Shown: positions 1-8,681 of the stretch, piece after piece
Numbering within the stretch: the first letter of the stretch is position 1
Layout: every line of letters starts with the position of its first letter
Assembly: GCF_918698115.1 (NCBI RefSeq)
Contig: NZ_CAKKLV010000008.1
Coordinates: forward strand, 1 to 64,000
Direction of reading: 5' to 3'
Length of the DNA stretch: 64,000 bases
Origin: Peribacillus sp. Bi96
GTDB lineage: Bacteria; Bacillota; Bacilli; Bacillales; DSM-1321
Made by a program: the position numbers and the translations under genes
Notes under the pieces: model-generated
Seen by the model: only the letters and a program-made list of their open reading frames with translations
Databases searched by the model: none
Told to the model about the DNA's origin: nothing

Positions 1-33
1 ATATCCATTACTACAATCATCAACGAATCAAGG

Positions 34-78
34 TAAAATTAAAAGGCATGAGCCCGGTAGATTACCGGATTCATGCCC
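34..78 (-). terminator. Probable terminator of the acetyltransferase gene
   Basis: A hairpin with arms GGCATGA/TCATGCC and an inner CCGGTA/TACCGG helix. Read on the minus strand it is followed by TTTTAATTTTA. It lies 75 bases past the stop of the leftward acetyltransferase gene. The two helices make the fold convincing; the U-tract is imperfect. Confidence 0.6.
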
Positions 79-152
79 TCAAGGCTGCCTAATTAAATAA
101 AGTGTCTAACTTTTTGGGTTCACTTCATAATCGGCACTCTTTTTCTCCATCT

Positions 153-731
153 TCACCTATCCAAAAAAGCTTCCAATCTTTTTTTTACATCATTCCATTC
201 GTTCTCGATTATGCTGAAAACCACTGTATTCCTTATCCTTCCATCTTTCAGCTTTTTCTCCATCCTTAAAATGCCTTCTTCATGGGCGCCGAGCCTGGTT
301 ATTGCTGCACGCGATCTTTTGTTCAATTCATCCGTCCTGAATTCAACCCGTTTCATATGCCACCTTTCAAAAGCGTGCTGCAATAGAAGGTACTTACATT
401 CAGTGTTAACGGCTGTCCGCCATTTGTCGGGATGATACCAAGTTGCTCCGATTTCCAGGGATTGATTGTCAAACTGGATACTTCTTAGGCTCGTGCTCCC
501 GATTACGGAAACATTTGTTTGATCGACAACGACAAATGGATGATGAAGTTCCTGTTCCCTTGCTCGAATGCCTTCCTTTACATAGGAAACGGCATCCTCA
601 TATGACAAAATCTTTGTGGCGCTCCATTCCCAGATTTCAGATGGCAGGGAAGCTGCATAAAGCGGTTCAATATGATGCTCCATCATTGGGGTGAGGATCA
701 CGTGTTTCCCGAATAGTTCAATATGCTCCAT
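153..731 (-). CDS. GNAT family N-acetyltransferase (RimJ/RimL type)
   Basis: A 192-residue acetyltransferase of the GCN5 fold, of the type that moves an acetyl group from acetyl-CoA to a small amine or a protein N-terminus. The pattern ELFGKHVILTPM at the N-terminus, GATWYHPDKWRTAVNTECK near the middle (the acetyl-CoA pyrophosphate loop region) and VEFRTDELNKRSRAAITRLG (the C-terminal 'N-x-R-S-x-x-A-I-x-x-L-G' signature) are typical of the RimJ/RimL-like subgroup. A longer reading to position 794 is possible, but the ATG at 731 has GAGGAGG placed seven bases before it and fits the family length. The gene faces away from the MocR-type regulator that starts at 836. The natural substrate cannot be told from sequence. 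Confidence 0.85.
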   Translation of the reverse strand: MEHIELFGKHVILTPMMEHHIEPLYAASLPSEIWEWSATKILSYEDAVSYVKEGIRAREQELHHPFVVVDQTNVSVIGSTSLRSIQFDNQSLEIGATWYHPDKWRTAVNTECKYLLLQHAFERWHMKRVEFRTDELNKRSRAAITRLGAHEEGILRMEKKLKDGRIRNTVVFSIIENEWNDVKKRLEAFLDR

Positions 732-835
732 AGTCTCCTCCTCTTGATTGATATCTTCATTATAGAAACATTCTGATCCTGTAAAAAGGACCAAAGCTGA
801 TATAATTTATGGAACCAGTTTAAAAGGAGGGCCAA

Positions 836-2242
836 ATGTTTGAAATCACGCTAACTTTAGATAAAAAGAATAGAGAAGCGTTATATCTCCAATTGTATAA
901 ATACTTTAAAGCGGAAATCCAGAATGGACAAATAAAAGCCGGAATGAAATTGCCTTCTAAACGAAAGCTAGCTGCTCATTTAGGGATAGGCCTGAATACT
1001 GTAGATACGGCATATCAGCAGTTGATGGCGGAAGGGTATGTGGAAAGTCAATTAAGGAAAGGTTTCTACGCAGCCGATTTAGAACCGATCTCACCTTTGA
1101 ATGAACCGTTGCCTGTTAAAGCAGGGATGATAGGCCCACAAGATGAACGGAGTAAGATAGATTACAATCATGGCCGGGTGGACGTTGATTCTTTCCCGCA
1201 TGCGGTATGGAAAAAATGCTTAAACAATACGTTGTATCTACAGGAAAGGGAAATGTTCATCAGCGGTGATCCTCAAGGGGAATGGGGACTCCGGGCTGAG
1301 ATTTCTTCCTATCTTTTTCAATCTAGAGGAGTCCGCTGTGGTGCGGAACAGGTCATTATCGGGGCAGGTACACAGTATTTCATCCATTTACTGCGGTTAC
1401 TTCTTGGAAATGAGCGGATTTTTGGGTTGGAGGATCCTGGCTTTCATCGAGTTAGGCAGGTACTGAGGTTGGAGGGAGCTGAAATGGCATTCATTCCATT
1501 AGATGAAAGCGGTATGAATGTTGACTCATTAAAAAATAGTGAGGCTGATGTTGCTTATGTCACCCCTTCTCATCAGTTTCCTTCCGGCATGATCATGCCG
1601 ATAGCCAGAAGGGTGGAATTATTGAATTGGGCTGGGGAAAAAAAGGGTTATATTATTGAAGATGATTATGACGGTGAATTCCGTCATACAGGTAAACCGA
1701 TTCCGTCCTTGCAGGGGTTGGACACAAATGGAAAGGTCATTTACCTAGGCACGTTTTCAAAGTCGTTCATTCCTACAATTAGGGTCGGCTATATGGTGTT
1801 ACCCAAAGAGCTAGCTTGCCGCTATCAGGAGAACTTAATAGGATACAAACAGACCGTTTCCAGAATGATTCAGGAAACGCTCTGTCTTTTTATGAAAAAT
1901 GGGCATTGGGAACGCCATCTGAATAAAATGCGTACGATTTATCGTAAAAAGAACAAGGTGTTGCTGAATGCAATTGAAGAGAACTTTCATGATCGTGTAG
2001 CCGTAATCGGTGAAAAGTCAGGATTACACGTTCTGTTAAAAGTAAAAAGCAGTAGCAGTGAATCAGAGCTTATTCAAAAGGCAGCCAGTGTTGGGGTTAA
2101 AGTCCATCCAACTTCAGTTTATCATTCAAAGAAGGTAAAAGAGCCGACTGTCTTGATAGGGTACGGTGGATTAACCGAAAAGGAAATCGAAGAAGGAATC
2201 CAACTTTTAAAAAAGGCATGGCCATATTTCGATGGAAACTAG
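836..2242 (+). CDS. MocR/GabR family PLP-dependent transcriptional regulator
   Basis: A 468-residue chimeric regulator. Residues about 10-75 form a GntR winged helix (NGQIKAGMKLPSKRKLAAHLGI, then NTVDTAYQQLMAEGYV). Residues about 115-465 are a fold-type I aminotransferase domain. The cofactor-binding lysine is K309 in GTFSKSFIPTIRVGY, and the EDDYDGEFR motif contains the aspartate that contacts the pyridine nitrogen. Members such as GabR and PdxR sense PLP or amino-group ligands and usually control a divergent neighbour. The divergent acetyltransferase at 731 is therefore the first candidate target, which is inference. The ATG at 836 follows AAAGGAGGG at good spacing, and a TATAAT-like element lies at about 801-806. 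The full length matches the family, so it should be intact. Confidence 0.92.
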   Translation: MFEITLTLDKKNREALYLQLYKYFKAEIQNGQIKAGMKLPSKRKLAAHLGIGLNTVDTAYQQLMAEGYVESQLRKGFYAADLEPISPLNEPLPVKAGMIGPQDERSKIDYNHGRVDVDSFPHAVWKKCLNNTLYLQEREMFISGDPQGEWGLRAEISSYLFQSRGVRCGAEQVIIGAGTQYFIHLLRLLLGNERIFGLEDPGFHRVRQVLRLEGAEMAFIPLDESGMNVDSLKNSEADVAYVTPSHQFPSGMIMPIARRVELLNWAGEKKGYIIEDDYDGEFRHTGKPIPSLQGLDTNGKVIYLGTFSKSFIPTIRVGYMVLPKELACRYQENLIGYKQTVSRMIQETLCLFMKNGHWERHLNKMRTIYRKKNKVLLNAIEENFHDRVAVIGEKSGLHVLLKVKSSSSESELIQKAASVGVKVHPTSVYHSKKVKEPTVLIGYGGLTEKEIEEGIQLLKKAWPYFDGN

Positions 2243-2298
2243 GGTAGTGGCCAATGGAAGACCATGGCTCACACTAATTCAACAATCATATAAGACAT

Positions 2299-2718
2299 TT
2301 AGTTTCTTATATTATTGAGGATTTTAAGGACCGTTTGGAAAAAAAAGTCCTGTTCTTCTTCTGTAATGCCTTCCAGGGCTTTTCCTTCGATCTTATCTGC
2401 TATCTTAAGGCATTTGGTATGTACTTCTTTGCCTCGGGGAGTCAGTTCGATTCGTTTTTCCTGTTCATCTTTTCCAGGGACCTGCTTAATCATATTATTC
2501 TGTTCCATGCTGTTGACCGAACGTGTGATGATAACACTATCTACGTCCAAGTAGCTGCATATATCGGGTATGGTGGAATATCCACAGTTTTTTAAATAAT
2601 TCAAGATCGTCCACTGATTGTGGTAAATTTCAAGGGTTGTAATTTGTTCATTCATTTTGCTGACTAATGATCTGGATACTTGTAAATATTGATGAAATAA
2701 TTGAGTAGGGTTCGTCAT
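2299..2718 (-). CDS. MarR family transcriptional regulator
   Basis: A 139-residue winged-helix regulator of the MarR type, acting as a homodimer on DNA. Visible are the winged-helix core (TIPDICSYLDVDSVIITRSVNSMEQNNMIKQVPG), the basic wing (DEQEKRIELTPRG) and the dimer-forming terminal helices. I start it at the ATG at 2718 because AAAGGAG stands six bases before it; an upstream ATG at 2751 has no such site. It is monocistronic and convergent with the MocR gene. There is no adjacent efflux or redox gene, so its effector and regulon cannot be guessed. Confidence 0.88.
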   Translation of the reverse strand: MTNPTQLFHQYLQVSRSLVSKMNEQITTLEIYHNQWTILNYLKNCGYSTIPDICSYLDVDSVIITRSVNSMEQNNMIKQVPGKDEQEKRIELTPRGKEVHTKCLKIADKIEGKALEGITEEEQDFFFQTVLKILNNIRN

Positions 2719-3180
2719 ATGATTCTCCTTTATAATGGTCGACCAATCCATTATATTCTTTAATTCTTAAAAGTCTATTGTAAAGAATCATTCATTTCAG
2801 TCAATGTTTAATTTTGGAAGAGAAGGAGGTATGGGAAAGACGAGGGTGGAATATGAACGCGGGTAACCGAATCTTCTATATCATCAAATAACAATGCACC
2901 AGCATCCACTAACCTGAATGGATAACAAACAATCGATATGAAAAACAGATGCTCCGAAAAAAATCCAGTGGTGGCAACTGCGGAAATAAATCCTGATGGT
3001 ATCATCAACTGCCCTCAACGAGAAACGAAAAGCTACCATTTGCATATGTGGGAAGCAAAAAAAGAGTTCAAATTGATCATCGAGTTAAAATCACTGGCAC
3101 GAGTTGATCGAAAGTAATCATTTCAAGTTGATCTCGCTGAATAGAATCATGTTTAGAAAGCATCCTTATCATCTCAAGTT
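2719..3180. other. Gene-free stretch
   Basis: About 460 bases between the MarR gene and the small charged-protein gene. I find no reading frame with a ribosome site, no clear terminator hairpin and no RNA gene. It should hold the MarR promoter (leftward) and the 3' end of the small gene's transcript. Confidence 0.4.
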
Positions 3181-3384
3181 TTAGAACCTCTCGCTGGTGG
3201 AGCGTTGTTTCGTTTCCTTTTTATTTCGTTCTTCTTCTCGCTCATATTTAATTTCGTCAATTGGTAAATCTTCAATTGGCATGACTACTTGATCACGTTC
3301 CAGCTGTTTTTCTTGATTTTCTTTGAATGCCTTGGATTTATCATTACGCTCTTCAAGATACTTTTCTTTATCTTTATTATCCAA
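3181..3384 (-). CDS. Small highly charged hypothetical protein
   Basis: A 67-residue, very hydrophilic protein (DNKDKEKYLEERNDKSKAF at the N-terminus, EEERNKKETKQRSTSERF at the C-terminus), probably helical with long Glu/Lys/Arg runs and no cysteine or membrane segment. I do not recognise the family. I prefer the TTG at 3384 because GGAGGG lies seven bases before it; an in-frame ATG at 3399 would add five residues but puts the GGAGGG inside the coding region. It is divergent from the YtvI-like gene. Small charged proteins of this kind are common in spore-formers, but no role can be assigned. Confidence 0.65.
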   Translation of the reverse strand: MDNKDKEKYLEERNDKSKAFKENQEKQLERDQVVMPIEDLPIDEIKYEREEERNKKETKQRSTSERF

Positions 3385-3511
3385 TGTCAATCCCTCCATC
3401 TCTTTTTATCTCTTTTTCCCTTAATTGAGAAAATAAAACGTATAAGCGAAATATATGCGGCACCGTTTCATAAATATAAGGAGAACAAGAAGTGCAAGGA
3501 GGGTTTGTTCA

Positions 3512-4555
3512 GTGAATGGTGCTGTCTTTTTCCGCTGGTTTTGGAGGGGTATTTTCCTTTTAGTCCTATTTATCGTCATTCCCTATTCATGGGCGTTGAT
3601 TTTAGCGTTACTCACTGCCATTCTTTTGGATGGATTAGTCCGCATAATTAGTGAAACGGCAAAGCTGCATCGTCTATGGGCAGTTTTGATTTCATTTGTT
3701 TTATATGTAGGCGGGGTTATGAGCATCACTTATTTTTCCCTATCGGTTTTAATCAAGAAAGTCATTGTCTATTCGGAGGAATTTCCTGGCGTCATTCGTG
3801 AAATGTATCTGACGGCGATATTGCCGGTCATAAGGCAATGGGAACAATATTCCCAAACGTTGCCGCCCAATCTCATACAGTCCATAGAACAAACGATGGA
3901 AAAGGGAGTCAAGGCTTTAGAAGGTTTCACAGAGGGCTTTGTTCAGGATATGGTCCAGCTCGTTACACTTATCCCAGGATTTTTCATTGATTTTTTAATT
4001 TATTTAATCGCTTTATTCCTAATTAGTCTGGAATTGCCTAAGTTAAGAAAAAAGGCAGTCCAGTATTTAAAGACATCCACCTATCAAAAGATATCGCTAG
4101 TTTATCAAGATTTAAGTATGGCAGCAGTGGGCTTCTTTAAGGCGCAAATCTTGTTAAGTTTAATTACGTTCATCATGGCTTATGGCGGACTAAGGTTGTT
4201 GGAGGTAAAATATACAATCCCATTGGCACTGTTAATAGTTGTTGTGGACATTCTTCCAATTTTGGGGACGGGATCTGTACTTGTTCCTTGGGCGGTTATT
4301 GTTTGGGCTCAAGGAAACCATCATCTTGGCATTGGTCTGATTATCCTGTTCCTGGTCATTACCATTATAAGAAGGACCATCGAACCAAAAATCTATTCAG
4401 CAAATATGGGATTGTCTCCATTGGCATCGTTGGTCAGTCTGTATTTAGGATTTAAAATGGTTGGTTTCCTTGGACTTTTCCTTGGACCTTCGATACTGAT
4501 CGTTTATGAAACGTTAAAGAAGGCAGGTGTCATCAAATCAAACTTCAAAATATGA
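3512..4555 (+). CDS. ytvI: AI-2E family membrane protein, YtvI-like
   Basis: A 347-residue polytopic membrane protein of the AI-2E transporter (PerM/TqsA) superfamily, with about seven or eight hydrophobic segments and a soluble loop at roughly residues 90-150. Length and features such as VVVDILPILGTGSVLVPWA and RTIEPKIYSANMGLSPL match the sporulation integral membrane protein YtvI of Bacillus, whose biochemical role is unknown. I place the start at the GTG at 3512, preceded by AAGGAGGG; an upstream in-frame ATG at 3455 would add a basic extension without a ribosome site. It lies next to a small zinc-finger gene, not the citrate-cycle genes found beside ytvI in B. subtilis, so the symbol is a best match only. 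Confidence 0.8.
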   Translation: MNGAVFFRWFWRGIFLLVLFIVIPYSWALILALLTAILLDGLVRIISETAKLHRLWAVLISFVLYVGGVMSITYFSLSVLIKKVIVYSEEFPGVIREMYLTAILPVIRQWEQYSQTLPPNLIQSIEQTMEKGVKALEGFTEGFVQDMVQLVTLIPGFFIDFLIYLIALFLISLELPKLRKKAVQYLKTSTYQKISLVYQDLSMAAVGFFKAQILLSLITFIMAYGGLRLLEVKYTIPLALLIVVVDILPILGTGSVLVPWAVIVWAQGNHHLGIGLIILFLVITIIRRTIEPKIYSANMGLSPLASLVSLYLGFKMVGFLGLFLGPSILIVYETLKKAGVIKSNFKI

Positions 4556-4562
4556 AAGATTA

Positions 4563-4712
4563 TTAGAGGTTTTTTGCTTGGTTTCTTAGATTGGACATAT
4601 CTCTTACTGCTTTACCTTGGCCGTTACAATGATGGCAGTTCCGGGAAAAGAATTGCAGATAACGAGTTTTCCCTTTCCCTTTGCAGTGCTGGCAGATGGT
4701 TATAAGTTTCAT
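4563..4712 (-). CDS. 49-residue CXXCXGXG zinc-finger protein
   Basis: A 49-residue protein with two DnaJ-like zinc half-sites, CQHCKGKGK and CHHCNGQGK. The two CXXCXGXG motifs are 19 residues apart and can together bind one zinc ion. The ATG at 4712 is preceded by AAGGAG at good spacing, and the frame closes with TAA only eight bases from the convergent YtvI-like stop. Short proteins of this kind (YuiA in B. subtilis is similar in size and motif) are conserved in Bacillaceae and have no settled function. Zinc binding is inferred from the motif. Confidence 0.75.
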   Translation of the reverse strand: MKLITICQHCKGKGKTRYLQFFSRNCHHCNGQGKAVRDMSNLRNQAKNL

Positions 4713-4853
4713 GATTCCACACTCCTTCATAAAGAATCGCTTTTCTAACAGTATGAAACAATAAAGGTTGAACTATACTACATGTTATCAATCAATCTAA
4801 ATCGGTGTAATTTTATATGATATGTAGTTTTTTTATTTCATGTACCAACGGGG

Positions 4854-4893
4854 AAAAAACCCCCGCTCCTAATGTAAGGGGCGGGGGTTTTTT
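4854..4893. terminator. Strong bidirectional terminator
   Basis: A near-perfect GC-rich stem (cccccgctcc with ggggcggggg, one wobble) flanked by six A on one side and six T on the other. It sits directly after the stop codon of the leftward HlyC/CorC gene. Confidence 0.9.
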
Positions 4894-4895
4894 AA

Positions 4896-6248
4896 TCATG
4901 AAACGATTTCGGTCTGTGAGATCATTGGAAATTCTTTTACTTCGCTTACGACTTTTGCTGGTTTATATATTTCAATATAACAAATATGGTGATCTTCCAT
5001 TTCTTTTATCCTAAAGTTATAGGGACCATAAGTCAGGACATCACCTTGTTTGGCCTCGTAATTCTCTGTAAGGATCCAACCGCCCATCGTATCGATATCT
5101 TCATCGTTTATATCCAATCCAAGTAAATCATTCACTTCACTGACTAATACCTTAGCATCGATGATATAGTGATCTTCTTTTAATTTGCGGACATCCGGCA
5201 CTTCATCCAGGTCGAACTCATCGCGGATATCGCCAACGATTTCTTCAAGGATATCTTCAACGGTCACCAAACCTGATGTACCGCCGTATTCATCCATGAG
5301 GATAGCCATGTGTATGCGTTCTTTCTGCATTTTTAAAAGTAAATCATGAATCGGGATACTATCAATGACACGTATGATGGGACGGACATATCTGCTGATC
5401 GTTGACGCCGTCTGATTGTTCTTGTCTATCATTTCAGTGAATAGCTCTTTGATATTGACCATACCGATAACATGGTCTTTATCACCATCGATGACAGGAT
5501 AGCGGGTAAAGTTCTCCTCCGCCATAACGGTGAAAAATTGTTGAATCGTATCATCTTTGGATATGGTTGCAATTTCAGTACGCGGAACCATGATTTCTTT
5601 TGCAATCCGATCGTCGAATTCAAAAATTTTATTCACATATTTAAACTCTGATTGGTTAATTTCGCCACTTTTGTAGCTTTCTGAAACAATGATGCGAAGC
5701 TCTTCTTCTGTATGAGCCAGATCATGTTCGGAAACTGCTTTTAATCCTAGCATTTTTGTAAGCGACCTTGCAGAGCCATTAAGTACCCAGATGAAAGGAT
5801 ACATGACTTTGTTAAAGGCAATTAAAGGTTTCGAAACCAATAATGTTACTTGCTCCGCTTTTTGAATCGCCAATGTTTTCGGTGCCAATTCTCCAACAAC
5901 GACATGTATGAACGTAATGAAAGAAAAGGCAATTGCAACTGAGAGTACATGTGAAGCCGACTCCGGAAGATTTAATTGATTTAAAAGTGGTCGCAAAATG
6001 TTTTCAACTGTCGGTTCCCCGAGGAATCCAAGACCTAAAGCAGTAATGGTAATTCCGAGCTGACAAGTTGAGAGGTATTCATCCAGGTTGGATATGACCT
6101 TCCTTGCTGAAAGAGCATTCGGCTTTCCTTCTTCAATTAATTGATCGACCCTCGTGCTTCTCACTTTAACAATCGCAAACTCCGTAGCTACAAAAAATGC
6201 TGTTAAAGCAATTAAAATGGCAATAAGAACCAAGTTTATTATGTCCAA
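4896..6248 (-). CDS. HlyC/CorC (CNNM) family membrane protein, copy 1
   Basis: A 450-residue protein with the standard order: CNNM/DUF21 membrane domain (residues 1-190, three or four membrane segments), paired CBS domains (about 205-335, with EIMVPRTEI and [24 protein letters not shown]), and a C-terminal CorC_HlyC domain (about 350-435). Members, often labelled hemolysin-like, are linked to magnesium or other divalent cation efflux; toxin activity is not implied. The start is a TTG at 6248 with AAGGGAG just upstream. The CBS region [17 protein letters not shown] is nearly identical to the paralogue at 9368-10699. It is transcribed alone from a promoter about 340 bases upstream, giving a long leader. 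Confidence 0.92.
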   Translation of the reverse strand: MDIINLVLIAILIALTAFFVATEFAIVKVRSTRVDQLIEEGKPNALSARKVISNLDEYLSTCQLGITITALGLGFLGEPTVENILRPLLNQLNLPESASHVLSVAIAFSFITFIHVVVGELAPKTLAIQKAEQVTLLVSKPLIAFNKVMYPFIWVLNGSARSLTKMLGLKAVSEHDLAHTEEELRIIVSESYKSGEINQSEFKYVNKIFEFDDRIAKEIMVPRTEIATISKDDTIQQFFTVMAEENFTRYPVIDGDKDHVIGMVNIKELFTEMIDKNNQTASTISRYVRPIIRVIDSIPIHDLLLKMQKERIHMAILMDEYGGTSGLVTVEDILEEIVGDIRDEFDLDEVPDVRKLKEDHYIIDAKVLVSEVNDLLGLDINDEDIDTMGGWILTENYEAKQGDVLTYGPYNFRIKEMEDHHICYIEIYKPAKVVSEVKEFPMISQTEIVS

Positions 6249-6594
6249 ATAGTCTCCCTTAACTCGCCTCTGAGACGAATAAGGAGTCCACCTCCTACAT
6301 TTTTAAAATATACAAGTATATTTTTTTTTGCTTGCAAAATCTTTTCGGGATTCATTCAAATAAGCTGTTTACAAAGATGTTTGAACTCCCAATTTGTTAA
6401 TAGCTGAAGAGAATAATAGTATATGCCGATTAGCGATGCGCAGACGGGAAAAAGAAGAATTTCTGTATGAAGGAGTACACCCATTTTTCAAAAGTATGCA
6501 CATGTCCGTTACGCAAAGCAGCGTCCGTCCGTCAAAACGAACATTCTTTAATGTCCCATCAAATCACCTCAATTTAATAAATTTAAATACTTTC
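6249..6594 (-). other. Long 5' leader of HlyC/CorC copy 1
   Basis: About 340 bases lie between the predicted transcription start (about 6588) and the TTG start. Read leftward they contain GAGGTGA followed by a three-codon frame (ATG GGA CAT TAA), a second mini-frame starting nearby, and AGGAGGTGGACT about 50 bases before the gene. I could not fit a known riboswitch consensus (M-box and yybP-ykoY were considered). A regulatory role is inference from length and from the shared motifs with the second copy. Confidence 0.4.
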
Positions 6595-6623
6595 ATTATA
6601 GAAAGAGTTAATGATTCAGTCAA
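6595..6623 (-). promoter_or_regulatory. Sigma-A promoter for HlyC/CorC copy 1
   Basis: On the minus strand: TTGACT (6618-6623), a 17-base spacer and a perfect TATAAT (6595-6600). No other gene start lies downstream before 6248. Confidence 0.75.
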
Positions 6624-6847
6624 ACAGCTTACAGCTCCTTAAATCAGGTAAATAGCTTGTAAAGGATCAATTTGATCTAATAATTAGCGGTTTTTGACTG
6701 TTTTCTCTACTTTATTGTATCATGTGAAGGAATATTCAGAAAACTATTAGCTTGCTACATAAAAAATTGATTGTTTTCATTATTTTTTGGACTATATAAA
6801 CATATTCTATAAAATCCGGACAGGTTTTTTATGAAGGTTAAAAGGGG

Positions 6848-7429
6848 GTGACAGCCATAAAAATTCTGGAAAGGATGGCGGCGATCATTGCCGGCAGCAT
6901 GCTTGTTGGTGTGGGAATTAATTTTTTCCTGATACCTTATCATTTATTGGATGGGGGCATGATAGGGATTGGGCTGATTTTTCATTACTATATAGGACTT
7001 CCAACAGGGCTTGGTGTGATCTTAAGCAGCATTCCATTATATATATATGCTTGGTACTTTGAAAAAAAACTATTTCTGAACAGCTTGCATGGCTTGCTTT
7101 TTTCCTCCTTATGCATTGATATATTTTCCGACGCTGTCACAGGGTGGGATCTTCCCATTTTTGTTAGTGCGATAATGGGGGGAGGATTGATTGGACTTGG
7201 AATAGGCTTGATGCTTAGGTATGGAACCTCTACTGGCGGAACGGATATGCTCGCGCAGATCCTTTCCAGGAAGAGTGGGCTCAATGTGGGTTTGCTGATT
7301 TTTTTCATTGATGGATGCGTTCTGCTTGCCGGACTGAGTGTGGTGGGGACTTCGGTCTTTTTATATTCATTTTTAACGATCATCGCAGTAGCCATGCTGA
7401 CTTCAGTCACCGTGATGCGAACTGCTTGA
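6848..7429 (+). CDS. YitT family membrane protein
   Basis: A 193-residue integral membrane protein of the YczE/YyaS/YitT group, with about five hydrophobic segments and the glycine-rich family motifs GINFFLIPYHLLDGGMIG and LRYGTSTGGTDMLAQIL. Longer family members carry a C-terminal DUF2179 domain that is absent here. The function of the family is unknown. The start at the GTG at 6848 abuts the run AAAAGGGG; an ATA six bases past GGGGGTG cannot be excluded. It is followed by a lipoprotein gene on the same strand 94 bases later. Confidence 0.85.
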   Translation: MTAIKILERMAAIIAGSMLVGVGINFFLIPYHLLDGGMIGIGLIFHYYIGLPTGLGVILSSIPLYIYAWYFEKKLFLNSLHGLLFSSLCIDIFSDAVTGWDLPIFVSAIMGGGLIGLGIGLMLRYGTSTGGTDMLAQILSRKSGLNVGLLIFFIDGCVLLAGLSVVGTSVFLYSFLTIIAVAMLTSVTVMRTA

Positions 7430-7523
7430 TGTAATAGCATGTATAAAAATTTGAAAAAAGGGAAGGATGGGCAATATGAAAAGGACGGATTTTTAGTCTA
7501 ATAAATAGTAAAGGGAAGTTTTT

Positions 7524-8237
7524 ATGAAAAAATTCTATTTGTGTTCTGCGTTGTTATTCATGCTGGCTGGCTGTCAAGAGTCTGAAATGCCAGAGGATAA
7601 AGAAGTGAACAGTGCCGTTCCAGAATCCTTGGAAGCATCGATTGTCATTAAGGGAAAATTAAATCCTGGAAAAGAAGTCATTCTTGAAACGACAGTGAAA
7701 CAAGGAAGCCAATTAGTGAACGAAGCTGATGAGGTACTGTTGGAAGTGAGAAAGTCCGGACAGGACAAACGGGAAATGCTAGAAGCAAAAAATACTGGAA
7801 GCGGCATGTATCAAGTGATGCATACTTTTGATGAACAAGGGAAGTATATTGTGGTTGCCCATGTAACGGCCAAAGGCCTTCATGTTATGCCGGAAAAAGA
7901 AGTTGTCATCCCAGATCATGAAAGTGAAGGTGCCTCGGCTCATCCGAGTACGGATTTATCAATTGAATTTCAAAGTAACCCTGTTAAGGCAGGAAACAGT
8001 TCGAGCTTTGAAGCAACCGTAGAATTGGATGGGAAGCCTCTGACAAATGCAGATGTGAATTTCGAAGTGTGGAAGGAAGGCAGCGAAGAAAGTCATTTCA
8101 CCAAAGCAAAAGAAGATGGAAATGGCACATACCAAAATAAGGTATCGCTTGATGAATCGGGAACCTATAAGGTGCAGGTACATGTAGAAAAAGACGAAGT
8201 GCATGAACATCAACTGGAAACCATACAAGTAAATTGA
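7524..8237 (+). CDS. Lipoprotein with two YtkA-like repeats
   Basis: A 237-residue exported protein. The N-terminus is a lipoprotein signal with lipobox LAGC (cysteine at residue 17), followed by two homologous beta-rich repeats of about 90 residues (roughly 42-130 and 147-235). Each carries the pattern GSGMYQVMHTFDEQGKYIVVAHV or GNGTYQNKVSLDESGTYKVQVHV, the FixH/YtkA-like immunoglobulin-type domain. Single-domain YtkA proteins are about 140 residues, so this is a tandem duplication. The role is probably at the outer face of the membrane; related domains occur in copper or cytochrome oxidase assembly proteins, which I note only as a family hint. The ATG at 7524 follows AAAGGGAAG. Confidence 0.85.
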   Translation: MKKFYLCSALLFMLAGCQESEMPEDKEVNSAVPESLEASIVIKGKLNPGKEVILETTVKQGSQLVNEADEVLLEVRKSGQDKREMLEAKNTGSGMYQVMHTFDEQGKYIVVAHVTAKGLHVMPEKEVVIPDHESEGASAHPSTDLSIEFQSNPVKAGNSSSFEATVELDGKPLTNADVNFEVWKEGSEESHFTKAKEDGNGTYQNKVSLDESGTYKVQVHVEKDEVHEHQLETIQVN

Positions 8238-8354
8238 CAAGTGAACCTGTGCAACATGTTTTTTATAGCGGAATTGTGTAAGTAGGTTTTATCTTTACGT
8301 AAACTGGGAAGTAAAAGAATAACGATAACGCAGCAGCAGAAAGGGAGGGTAAGC

Positions 8355-8519
8355 ATGAATAACCAAATAATCAACAAGTATAAGAATCTCGGGATTCATA
8401 TTGAAAAAACGAAATCACGCCAGGAGATTTTCACTAATGTCTCCCAAAATGATTCATCCTTACTCACCATAGCTGCTTTTTCTCAATTCTCCCAAAAAAG
8501 GGAGCTAAAAGAATACTGA
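8355..8519 (+). CDS. 54-residue hypothetical protein
   Basis: A 54-codon frame starting with ATG at 8355 directly behind AAAGGGAGGG at good spacing, ending in TGA. The product (starting NNQIINKYKNLGIHIEKTK, ending QFSQKRELKEY) is polar and has no recognisable motif. It is followed by an imperfect hairpin and a run of T (about 8530-8562). The ribosome site and terminator-like end favour a real small gene; I do not know its family. Confidence 0.6.
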   Translation: MNNQIINKYKNLGIHIEKTKSRQEIFTNVSQNDSSLLTIAAFSQFSQKRELKEY

Positions 8520-8681
8520 CAAGAATGAGACCGGAGTACATACCAGCTGGTCTTTTTTTCTGTGCATTCGTAACAGGATATGAAGTGAAGAAGGATTTGA
8601 AAAATCGAATAGAACGTTATGAGCTGAAATAGGATAAAAGGACAAACATTTTGAAATTAGCGGTAAGGGGAGTCCGATTGC

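Noticed and set aside
100..150. The words AAGTGTCTAAC...TTTTTGGGTTCACTT near the left edge resemble the terminal sequence of some Bacillus insertion elements.
   Set aside because: Only about 30 bases, no matching inverted end, no transposase fragment and no target duplication inside the window.
6249..6594. M-box or yybP-ykoY riboswitch before HlyC/CorC copy 1.
   Set aside because: The conserved cores of both classes could not be matched by eye; only length and gene family suggested them.
6394..6642. An 82-codon plus-strand frame between the HlyC/CorC gene and the YitT gene.
   Set aside because: No ribosome site, odd composition, and it runs against the leader and promoter on the other strand.
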